This document shows, in pieces, positions 1 through 9,839 of a DNA stretch of 64,000 nucleotides. Location: positions 29,003,323 through 29,067,322 of the forward strand of contig NC_083602.1 of assembly GCF_029168945.1 (NCBI RefSeq), in the 5' to 3' direction. This DNA is from Cannabis sativa (lineage: Eukaryota > Streptophyta > Magnoliopsida > Rosales > Cannabaceae). Below the pieces are notes generated by a model, which made no database searches, was not told the DNA's origin, and saw only the letters and a program-made list of their open reading frames with translations. The first letter of the stretch is position 1; the number at the start of each line of letters is the position of its first letter. The position numbers and the translations under genes were made by a program.

Positions 1-1014
1 GTTAAAATCAGATCATTGGATCTGTCAACAAGTTAACCATGGCAATTTAGATCAAGCAATAATAGGTTTTATAAAACTTACACACAAGCTAAAAACACAT
101 ACTTCTGCAACAAGTTGAATTGGATAGTTGGATATAGGATTTATTTAATTTTAAATTAAAAAAAATCGAAAAAATAATAAAAAAAATATTTTTTTTTGGT
201 TTTAAATAAATTTAAATAAAATAAATTAATATTTAAAATTAAACCTACAATTTTGAAAAATTAGGCTTTAACAAACCTAAATATCATTTCAAAAAATTTG
301 CTAACCCTCTTTTAAATTTTTCATGTTATTTTATAAATTAAATATTCAATAAAATAAAATGATAATTAAATATCCTTCTCTGATTTTATAATTTAATTTA
401 AATAAAAAAATAACAAAATTTAAAAGTTAGCAAACTATCTTATTTCTATTCAAAATATCATGATTATAGTAATCTTATTTTAAATTTAAATAAGGTCAAA
501 TAATTTAAAAATAGAATAATTTAAAAAAAAAATTAATATCTGACCTTAAATTTAAAAAATAAGGTAAAATAATCAAATTTAAAATAAGATATAAAATTAA
601 GCAAAAAGGATAGATATTTACCTATTTTCAAGTTCAAATTACATTAATATCATAAATTAATTTTAAAACATCCAATTAATTTAATTCTGATAATTAGAAT
701 TGAAATAGGAATAGTAAATATCTAAATACAAAACTACACAAAAAATCAGAAGTTAATTCCATGAAACAGCATGAAAACTTCAAAAAATCATAACTAATTC
801 AAATAAAATTGAAATTAAGTTCTGTAAAATAGTAAATTGCTTAATTTTTTCCAAAATATCCAATAAAAATAATTCTAAAAACGAAAATTCAATTATTTTT
901 TACAAAATTTCACAAGCATCAATCAATCATCATATAACACACAGATCAACATGAAACCATCCAAATCACACACAAATCGTTTTAAGTCCAAATTTCTTGC
1001 AAGCAAATCAATTA
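1..1014 (-). mobile_element. Internal leader of a family-1 Copia-type LTR element (runs off the window)
   Basis: This is AT-rich noncoding sequence directly downstream (minus strand) of the PBS at 1015-1031. Read on the minus strand it is recognisably homologous to the leader at 33909-35100 of the complete element at 32002-42245, including the start after the PBS (ccatggtaattgattt) and the stretch around the second ccatgg near position 40. No coding potential is seen. The element continues to the left beyond the window, so its 3' LTR and coding part cannot be judged. Confidence 0.85.
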
Positions 1015-1031
1015 CCATGGCTCTGATACCA
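1015..1031 (-). other. Primer binding site, initiator tRNA-Met type
   Basis: The minus strand reads tggtatcagagccatgg two bases after the LTR end. This is the common plant PBS complementary to the 3' end of initiator tRNA-Met. It fixes the element orientation as minus and identifies the LTR at 1034-2980 as the 5' LTR. Confidence 0.93.
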
Positions 1032-1356
1032 GTTGTTAGAATTTATTTTACCAGGATCTTAGATCTACTCACAAGTATGTTATTTTAACACCCTAAACAC
1101 GAACTTCTAAAATGATATGAAATAAACACATATAAAGTATAAGAAACCTTACTGTGGTTGCAGCGGAATATAATGTCTCCTTCCACTCAGATCTCTAACC
1201 CTTGTATCCTTTCTGTCACAGAGTATCACCAAGATCTGAGCCCGAATGTCCTTCTCTTCAGTTTGGATTCTTCACAATCTTCCAAACTATGATGAGATAC
1301 CACTTGATGTGTGTGGGCACTACTCTATCATTAAGGGTTTCGAAAAACTAGAAGAA

Positions 1357-1360
<4 letters not shown>

Positions 1361-1437
<77 letters not shown>
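1361..1437. repeat. (AG)n microsatellite, about 38 units, inside the LTR
   Basis: This is an uninterrupted AG dinucleotide run. The equivalent place in the LTRs at 32002 and 40339 has only a few CT units, and in the LTR at 63161 a short AG run, so the tract expanded in this copy. It produces a spurious Arg/Glu-repeat ORF. Confidence 0.97.
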
Positions 1438-1438
<1 letters not shown>

Positions 1439-1528
1439 CGGCTATAGAAGAGGAAGTGAAGGTTCAAATTTTTTTGAAAGCAAAATTTCTGATTTTCAAT
1501 CACTCTACAAGTGTGAGCCATCACTATC

Positions 1529-1536
1529 TATTTATA
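1529..1536 (-). promoter_or_regulatory. Candidate TATA box of the family-1 LTR
   Basis: The minus strand reads TATAAATA at the same LTR position as in the copies at 33432, 41769 and 63634. It lies upstream of a leader that leads to the PBS, as expected for the U3/R boundary. No transcript evidence is available. Confidence 0.6.
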
Positions 1537-2980
1537 GGTAACCACTAGGTTTAGGTTAGGAATTATTGGACATTAAAATAATAAAAATATTAATTGGAAA
1601 AACCCAATTAAGTGGCCGGCCAAGGTGTAGTGGGCCCCACTTTGGTATTTTGCAATTTTACCAATTTTCATTCTTATTTTCTCAAAAACGCTAATTTTCC
1701 AATTCTAACCATTTAATTGCCAAAACTAATTATTTAATAACTAAAATTAATTATTAAATAATATTGTCATTTATTATATTTATTAATTAGACTTAATAAA
1801 GTCTTCCAATTAATAAACAAAACCTAGAATCTCTTTTCTTCACAAGTTTGCCCTTGCTTAGTGAAAATTCATAAACTAGACATAGTCTAATCTTAGAATT
1901 ATAATTGATTAATTAAAATCAATTAACTGAGTCTTACAAGCAGTATGGTCTTAACTAGAATGGGGACCATGGGCCTATACTTCTGAGCTTCCAATAAGCT
2001 GATCAAGAATTTACCAAGTAAATTCACTAGCTTATTAATTCCTTGTTGCATCCACTCTTGGAACTTAGAATTGCACTCTCAGTCATATAGAACCCTCTAT
2101 ATGTTCCACCATATAGATACGCTATCACATTTAACCATTATTATAATCTAAATAATCAAAGATCCTCTATATAGATTATTTACACCGAGTAGGGACTAAT
2201 TTACCGTTTCACCCCTCAATGTATTTTGATCCTTAAAACACTTAGCTACCTGTAAATGATATTTAAGTGAACTAAAATATAATCACAGAAATAAGAGCTC
2301 TTTCATTTACATCTATTTAGCTAAGCTCGAAGGAAATCATCACTTTACTTTTAAATACCTGTAGAAGTTATAGATTCCATATTTATGTTTAGCGCTCCCA
2401 CTCAATCATACTATCATGTTCCTAATATGTACGTATTACCTTGACCCGAAAGTAGGTTTAACTAACAAATCAAAGAACATGAATAGTACTCCTGAGATTG
2501 AACCTAAGCATATTAGGATTAAGATCTTTTGATCTAAGATCAACTAGTGATATTGACTTGGAAAGATATAACGGTAAGTATTATAATATCTTTACTAAGA
2601 TCAATATCGGTCCAGTCCAATGTATACTCCATACATTCGAGACCAGTATACTATGCCAATGTTTTGGAAATAACATAACACTTATACAAAGTGTAAGTAC
2701 ACTTCATTGCTGATTATCACATCAGTGTAAATCCAATGCACTGATGAAACATGGACTTTGTCTTTCGAAGCATATAATCACAATCACATTCCACTGTATT
2801 GACATCACTGTAATTGTGTATGTCTATATGTCCTGGACTTAACAGATTTTGTGTATATATATACAAATTAAACCATAAACATGAATAAAACGTGTAAGCA
2901 TAAATGATTTCAAATCCTTTTATTGTTGACAAATCAGATTAGATTGTAATGGGTTTTATTTAGGACATAAAATCCTAACA

Positions 2981-3550
2981 ATGTGATGGCGTTGAGGTGC
3001 AGGGAGAAGGCACTTATGTATGTTAGCGGTACGCCAGAGTTTTCATACATGAAGCTACCTGAATACTTGTACATGTTGGAATAGAAGAATCCATGTACCA
3101 TTACTGACTTGTATTTAGAGGATGAGCGGTTCAAGTACTATTCTATATCACTCGGTGCTTGTAGAAGGGGATTTACTTTCTATCGTCCTGTTTTGAGTAT
3201 CGATGGCACATTCTTGAAGACGAAGTATGGCGGTATAATGTTAGTTACTGTGGCATACGATGACAACAACCAATTGTTTCCAATTCCTTTTAGTACCGCT
3301 GACAATGAGAATAACGACTCTTGGACGCATTTCTTACAAAAGTTGAGGGAAGCAATTGGGGTGGTTGAGAACTTAGTGTTTGTGTTAGATAGGCATCAAA
3401 GTATTGACCATGCTGTTTAACTTGTTTTCCCCAAAGCAATCCACTATGCATGCTATCACCACATTGTTATGAATGTGAACTCCAAGTTTAAGACTGATGC
3501 TTTTCACAACCAAATATATAATCCACATCGTTCATATTTAATGCCATGAT
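2981..3550 (+). pseudogene. Mutator-like (MULE) transposase fragment
   Basis: The reading frames resemble the plant MuDR/MULE transposase core (MULE domain). In order they show a YLYMLE segment ending in a stop near 3091, ERFKYYSISLGACRRGF, then RPVLSIDGTFLKTKYGG with the first catalytic Asp (SIDG) near 3200, AYDDNNQLFPI, DNENNDSWTHFL and LVFVLDRHQSI with a second Asp. A stop at 3418-3420 follows, and the frame then continues as a decayed FPKAIHYACYHHIV segment. The part encoding the third acidic residue is not recognisable. The N-terminal half is missing because the LTR element at 1034-2980 is inserted at the left edge. This is a dead fragment, not an expressed host gene. Confidence 0.85.
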
Positions 3551-4919
3551 CTAGTTATTGTTTTGGAAATCTCCGGATGCATAGAGTAACAATAGCAATA
3601 GATCTTCCTAGGTCTAAAAGATGGCTTTCATGTCCTTCCAATTACAAATGCTGGAATCACAGTTGTACACATTAATTTTCTATAACTCAATGTTGACTTC
3701 AACAGCCACCCAAAGCCTTTGCCTGGGAAGATGCATAATGAAGTAAATGAACTCATTACCCCCCATCTCGGATAGAATTGGTCCTATAATTATGGAGAAC
3801 AGCTAAACATTTAACAAACTATAATAAACTTGTAATTATAGTTGAAACTTTAAAAATTTTCTAAAACAATACCTAATGAACACATCTGTAGTACTCCATG
3901 ATATAATCCTCCCAGATGAAGTTTTTTCTGGAACCCCTGTGGTTTGTTCATGCACTGCTGATAATAGTCGTGACATATGTTGAGAGAATGATACCCTTCT
4001 GACGAAATATCAATGGAAAGAAGTAGTATCGCCTCCTCAGCATATGGACGGCTACATTTATATGTTGCATATAAAGGTTAGAGGAAGCATTTAGACAACC
4101 AAATATATTAATTTTAGATTACTTGACTTATAAAATGTAGTAAAATTGTAGATTAGTTTACTTTCTGTAAGTCATTCCTGCAATGTCAACAACTTCCAAA
4201 AGAACGATGGACCATAATCACCAGTTTTCAAATCCCGAAGTCGATGGTTGGGAATAAGTCCAGAACACCACTTCCAGAAAGTATCCAACAATCGCTCATC
4301 CGGTGGAGCCAGGGGATCAAATGTTGAAGAAGGCCTTTGTTTCTTCTTCATCTTTGTATAGTCTTTAAATCAAGTAGGAGAATTTCTCTTTCGCTTGCCA
4401 AACTCAACCCCTCCAAGCGGTGCCTCTAAAGCCAAAATGTCACCATGTGACTCACTGTCACCTATGGAGATAATAGATGCATCGATAGGGGTATTTGGAG
4501 CATCCTCATAGGGATCATACTCGTCGGGAAAGACCTCATCATCTTTACCCATAGCAGATGGTGAGGGTGATGCAGCTACAGATGGCCCCGGTGCTGGATC
4601 TGCCATTGGCGTACGATGCAGCATGCTCAATATAGTTCTGAGTTGCTCCATAATGAGGTTCTGACCACCCTTTAGCTTTATATGGCTATTCTGATATGCC
4701 TCATTTAGCTCGACATGACAAGCGTAAAGACCCTTCTGCTCAGCCTTGATCCTATCCAACCTCCACACTAATTCTCTGTACTCGGCACCACTAAGTCTTG
4801 AAGATGATGCAGTGGGTTGAGGGTAAAATATATACCAAAATAATACAGTAAGCATACAGTAATACAACAAATTAATTAGATAATTATTGACATAGTGTCG
4901 ATAACATGTCAATATACCA

Positions 4920-5256
4920 TCAACAATATCTTAAAAAACAAAAAACCAAATGACTGTCGAAAATCAATCGACAACATGTCAAAATACGATCAAAAATACC
5001 TTTAAAAATAAAAAACTAAATAAATGTCGACAGCCTATCGACATACCTTAGAGTTAAAAAATACAATGTCGATAAACATTCAACAACCTATCGACATACA
5101 ATCGACACTATCTTCAAAAGCAACAAACACAAACAAATGTCGACAACCTATCAATATCATATCGACAATATGTGAAAAAAATATAATAAAATAATCAATG
5201 ACAAATAATATTAATTAACCGTGAAACTAAACAAAATGTCAACATTCTATCGATAT
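4920..5256. repeat. Array of alternating TGTCGA / TCGACA motifs (array 1)
   Basis: Short degenerate units of the type atgtcgacaacctatcgaca recur with roughly 20-50 bp spacing. Motifs in both orientations alternate, and some are the palindrome tgtcgaca. The array sits between the linker and acidic segments of the Ulp1-like gene. It is cut by the solo LTR and resumes for a few tens of bases after 7410. Confidence 0.75.
5252..5256. repeat. Left TSD candidate of the solo LTR (gatat)
   Basis: gatat precedes the LTR start and aatat follows its end (7411-7415). One mismatch fits an older insertion. Confidence 0.5.
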
Positions 5257-7410
5257 TGTAATGCCCTAAATAATTAGGCACGCTACTCAAGTCACTTATT
5301 AAATCCTAATCCCCTAAACGAGATTACTAATAACAATAGGAATGAAAATAAACTTGTAATACTTTAAACTTTATAAACTAAAAGTTACAGATGTTGGGAT
5401 CCCAAAAACATTTACAAAATATTATTACAAGTCCTTTTCTTTATGCCGGCCTAAGCGGCAAAACAGAGTTTCAAAAACACAACACTGGTAGACCCCATCC
5501 CGCTTGGTCTGATATGGCCCGGACATGTACATTCTTCGTCCAGCTCCTGCACTCATGGCTGATCAGCAATAGTCCTACCCTTTCCTGCACAGTAGAGCAC
5601 CCGTGAGCCAAGCCCAGCAAGACAGTATAAAACATATCAATAATATGCTCATCATATAATATAAACAACAATGCCATTCAAATTTGTTTGTGTGACACAG
5701 ACCTGCATGTTGCGCTCACATGCCTATTTATGTCTACGTGGCGTAGACCTACGTGTTGCGCTCACACGTCTAAATACAATAAGGCCTTAGAACAGTTCAT
5801 CTCGGTTCTTGGTACCGAGTCCAACCTGATTATGCCTTGAACTCATAACCCTTAATCTCAACATATATATCACATAATTAATGGTGCCACTGCACTATTT
5901 GTCTATTTGCTATAGACCTGCGTGTTACGCTCACACGCCTATATATGTCTATGTGGCATAGACCTACGTGTTCCTCTCACACGTCTATATATGTCTATAT
6001 GGCATAGACCTACGTGTTACGCTCACACGTCTATTTACAATAAGGCCTTAGTAAGGTTTATCTCGGTTATAATTACCGAGTCTAACCTGGTTATGCCTTG
6101 CTCGCATAACCCTATTCATATATATTTACGTAATCCATACATTACATTCTTTCAGTGGTTTATCCTGATAATATATACCAGGTCTAACCAAGTTATGTCT
6201 TATACACATAACTCTTGATATATATACATACATTCCATATACACTATAACATATAAAATCTTAGGGTGATAACCCTAACTTGCATACCAAATAGTCTCTC
6301 ATATAACATATTATTGCATGCTCAAAATAACACTATAGAGATTAATAACCCTAATTCATGCTTTCACTTAATTAGCAATATTATTGTACATCATCGCTTT
6401 CTTACCTTCACATAAATTCTAGGGTAATAACTCTAGACCGCATTACTCTCAAACTCAAGGTACTAACTTACCGAGTCTAACTTAATTATGCCTTGTGCGC
6501 ATAATTCTTTATTACAATATATTTAGCATGGCATAGCATTTACACATTAATAATTACTAGGGTAATAACCCTAGGCCATTAAACCGCTCACTTTAGGGTA
6601 ATAACCCTAATCTCGGTTTCTAATTTATCACCAATATAATATTCAATATAAGCACCACCGTGCATATCTCTACGTGAAACTACTGTCTTACCTGTTGTCC
6701 CGCAAAAGAAGAGATTCCAAATCCCTGGGTGCTCATGACCAGGTGTCGGTAATCCTCAATTCCTTTAATTCAAGGTACAAAGCTACTCAATCTTCAAGCA
6801 ATTTTCTCAACAATTCTCAAGTGATTTTAAGTGAAAAGAATTAGGTTAAAAAGAGAGGAAGAGGGTTCGGGTATGAGGGAAACAAACTAGAAATTCAATT
6901 CTCAATTCCCAAAATTCCATTCTTTTATCAACATAACATAAAGGTCTAAAAGACCAAATTGCCCTTAGGGCCAAAATGCACACACATAAACACTTAAGGG
7001 AAAAATATCATTTCATGATTATTTAAACACAAATAAATTTCAGATTAATCATTATTAAATAAAATGCCAATATTTCAATTCAAATTGCATTTCGAGCCTG
7101 AACCCGTTCGGTCCAAAATACCCGGTTGTGACTATATCGCGCCAACCTATCAGAACACACCTGAAAAAGATAACATAGGCATACTATATAATAATATAGT
7201 CCCAGAAGTACGTAATTTAATTAATTTCATTACTTTACCCTTCCCGGGTCATAATTACTAAAATGCTCCTGGCTCACCAACGGGGTCTTAACATATAATT
7301 AATCAAATAAATTCTCATATATTGAACTATATAATAATATAATTCCTCAATTATTCATAATTATCTCATTAGGGTTTTGCTAATCCATTTCTTAAATCTA
7401 AGGTATTACA
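5257..7410. mobile_element. Solo LTR, probably Ty3/gypsy (Tekay/Del-like termini)
   Basis: It begins tgtaatgccctaaat and ends aaggtattaca, with TG..CA ends and an inverted TGTAAT/ATTACA pair. Such TGTAA..TTACA ends are common in plant Tekay/Del LTRs. No PBS, PPT or coding domain adjoins it, so it is a solo LTR of 2154 bp. It carries internal repeats: copies near 5695-6060 of a unit of about 45-90 bp (tgtctatgtggcatagacc followed by tacgtgttacgctcacacg), and several near-palindromes of type agggtaataaccct at 6262-6610. The lineage is inferred from the termini only. Confidence 0.7.
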
Positions 7411-8689
7411 AATATCTTATCAACAATGCATCGATAAAAATTGATAACACAATAAACTATAAAATAATGACTGAAAACCTATATAAATTACAACTAACCA
7501 AGTAATCACAACTAATGTCAAACAATATTCATAAAAAAAGTTAAAAAAAAAATGGTACCTGAGTCTCTACCTTGGGCAAAGGAGCATTTTTGACATATTC
7601 TGCTGCTTTTTCTGCTTGTCTTCTGAGAATAGTTGGATCTTGGGTGTCCTCCTCAGCCTGTGTGGCATCCACACCAACCTCAACCAAGATCTCCACACCA
7701 TCATAAGAGATGGTCCTCACATATTCCTCCTCTTCTGTGCGTGGAAGTAGCCCCTTCATCACTTTAAGTTGCTGTTTAAGATTCAAAAAATATAAGAGAA
7801 AAATGATTTAGTATTTATTACAAGTATTTATCTTGAATAATTACTCTAAACATAAAAGAAATTCATACCCATGTAGAAAATAATGCACTGAGCTCCTTCT
7901 TCCTTATCTCACCCTTGCTCGTCTAGCTAAGCATCCTCAGAAACCGAATCTCATGATTCATGCTATTCCTCTTCCCAACCTCTAAAATAGCCTCATGCAC
8001 CCAATATTGTACTGTAGGTGTGAAGCCATAAGCTATGTATTTGCACTCATGCTGAACTTCCAAACTCAGCTTCTTCTCGTAGTTGGCCTTCTATTTCAAC
8101 ATATCATTTTGAAGCAAGTGCATAAGTCTAACGAATGAGTGCTTCCCCCAAGGAACATAGAAGAAGAACTCGAGATCTTTGACGTACCTAAGTATGTCAG
8201 TCGTAATCAAAACATTACTCTCACGACCTAGTAGCACTACCTCAACAATCAGACTGGTTGAAATATTTGTTGATCAATCGGTCTAGCCCTGAGCGACCAA
8301 CCTGCATAGCCTTCTCCTCCTATGTTGGCCCTAAGGTAAAGTTCAAGCTTGTAATGAGTGCAAACTCAATCACTCTAAATTTGAGCCCCTTTCGACCAAT
8401 GTAAAAACGCATCTCCTCCGCCTTCTCAACATCAACCTTCATCTTGTGTAACATTACTTGGTGAAATAACATTGAGGAAAATGTGAGAGGTATGGTATTC
8501 CAAAAGTTGCTGAAACTGCTTGCTTTCGCCGTGTTATTCAAATTGTACTCCTTAAACTACATCTTGACTTTTGCAAAAGCACTGGTGCCTCTATATGTGA
8601 CGTGGCCAGTAAAATACTCGAATGCTGGAACTATGAGTCGTGGAGCCATCTAAAAAAATATATAACAAAAGCGTACGTTAAGCACACCA

Positions 8690-9330
8690 TCAAAGATGCC
8701 CCACAAAAAATTGTCGAAAAAAGTCGACATCCTGTTGACATTCTGTCGATATTATCACAATTAAAAAAATGAAAACAATAAAATTGTTGACAAAATGTCG
8801 ACAACTTGTCGATATTATTGTTAACATAATAAATCAGATAATGCATAAAATTGTCGACAACATGTCGACAAATGGTCGATATTCTATCAACATACATAAT
8901 ATATTCTAACAGAGTATATCTTAACAAAAATTGTTGACAAACCATACATATCTTGTCCACATCCTATCGATATACAGTTAAAAAAATTGAAAAATCTAGT
9001 TATGCTCAAATAAAGAACTACGATCGACAACATATTGACATTTCATCGACAACATATCGATATATTCAATAAATTCCAAAAAATATATCCTAATCAAAAA
9101 TGTCGATAAACTATAGATAAGATGTCGATAACCTATTGATATACTGTAAAAAAAACTAAAAATAGTTATGCTTGAACAATCAACTATCCATTTTTATTTT
9201 TGGTCAACATACTATCGATATTTCATCGATAAAATTGTAACCAGTTCATGCAAACAATCAACTACCCCATTTCAATTTTCGGTCGATATTCTATCGATAT
9301 TTCATCGATAACACTGTAAAAACGTATACA
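8690..9330. repeat. Array of alternating TGTCGA / TCGACA motifs (array 2)
   Basis: This is the same motif family as at 4920-5256, for example tgtcgacaacttgtcgatat and tgtcgacaacatgtcgac, continuing to tatcgatatttcatcgata near 9320. It lies 5' of the DUF1985 module on the minus strand. The two arrays are therefore separated by coding segments of the same dead gene. Confidence 0.75.
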
Positions 9331-9609
9331 TACCACCGAAACATATCCAAAATCTACAAAGAATCAACTAGTCTGAAGAATATACACAAATTCGCATCCA
9401 AATCAATGAAAATTTAAATTTTTTATTTAAAAAAAATTACTTTTTCATTGAGCTTAGTGGTGGCGATAGCAACGGTTTGAATCTAGATTCTCTCGGTGGT
9501 GGCCTGCTGTCGTTTTGAGCTACTAGTTCATGCTCGCGGTCATCATGAAAAACTCTTGTTCTACGTGGTCATGGTGGTGGTGGTGGTCGTTGGGTTGCCT
9601 GTGGGAAAT

Positions 9610-9625
9610 GGAGAGAGAGAGAGAT

Positions 9626-9678
<53 letters not shown>
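9610..9678. repeat. (GA)n / (GATA) microsatellite
   Basis: This is a GA-rich tract with a short tagatagata interruption. It creates a Ser/Leu-repeat ORF on the minus strand that I do not consider real. The flanking 9470-9840 is relatively GC-rich and may be the 5' untranslated or promoter part of the MULE gene, but no domain is seen. Confidence 0.9.
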
Positions 9679-9681
<3 letters not shown>

Positions 9682-9839
9682 TAGAATGAGAAAGATGGAT
9701 GGGACTTTAGGCCTTTGGGTGGGTCTGTAGCCGTTTCGGGGGTTCGTTTGGGCTCTCGGTGGTATGTTCACACCTGTTGGGTTCTCAGTGTGGTGGAGAG
9801 AGAGCACGAGGAAGAGAGAGAAAGTCAGAGAGGGAAAAT

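Larger units (their letters stand above)
1034..2980 (-). mobile_element. 5' LTR of a family-1 Copia-type element
   Basis: The plus strand begins tgttag and ends cctaaca (TG..CA termini). The minus strand begins tgttaggattttatg, matching the LTR starts at 30802, 32002, 40339 and 62709. It is about 1.95 kb, against 1907 bp for the complete element; part of the extra length is a long AG tract. The right edge abuts Mutator-like transposase sequence, so the element inserted into that transposon. Short ORFs inside it are LTR artefacts. Confidence 0.92.
3560..8545 (-). pseudogene. Decayed MULE-borne DUF1985/Ulp1-like (C48 protease) gene
   Basis: Reading leftward on the minus strand, 8541-7860 encodes a DUF1985-type module (VIEFALITSLNF, then VLLGRES..TTDILRYVKDLEFFFYVPWG, then YGFTPTVQYWVHEAI), broken by stops near 8320, 8090 and 7925. 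An acidic segment lies at 7786-7541. A Pro/Ser/Asp-rich linker with a basic end (GKRKRN) is open at 4912-4370. An Ulp1-like tail follows at about 4370-3560 (RLLDTFWKWCSGL, then FIMHLPRQRLWVAVEVN, then VYNCD). The Trp usually preceded by the catalytic His follows Leu here, and several stops are present. A solo LTR (5257-7410) sits in a noncoding part. The gene is convergent with the transposase fragment, as in plant MULEs that carry both genes. Exact exon ends are not resolved. Confidence 0.7.

Noticed and set aside
1246..1548. 100-codon ORF with an Arg-Glu repeat
   Set aside because: It is made by the AG microsatellite inside the LTR and has no equivalent in other LTR copies.
2498..3134. Several short ORFs on both strands
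   Set aside because: They lie within the family-1 LTR or antisense to the MULE fragment and have no domain.
4920..5256. CRISPR-like reading of the TGTCGACA arrays
   Set aside because: Repeats are short, degenerate and in both orientations, spacing is irregular, and the genome is a plant.
9523..9807. Minus-strand ORF with a Ser-Leu repeat
   Set aside because: It is produced by the GA microsatellite; no domain or start context supports it.
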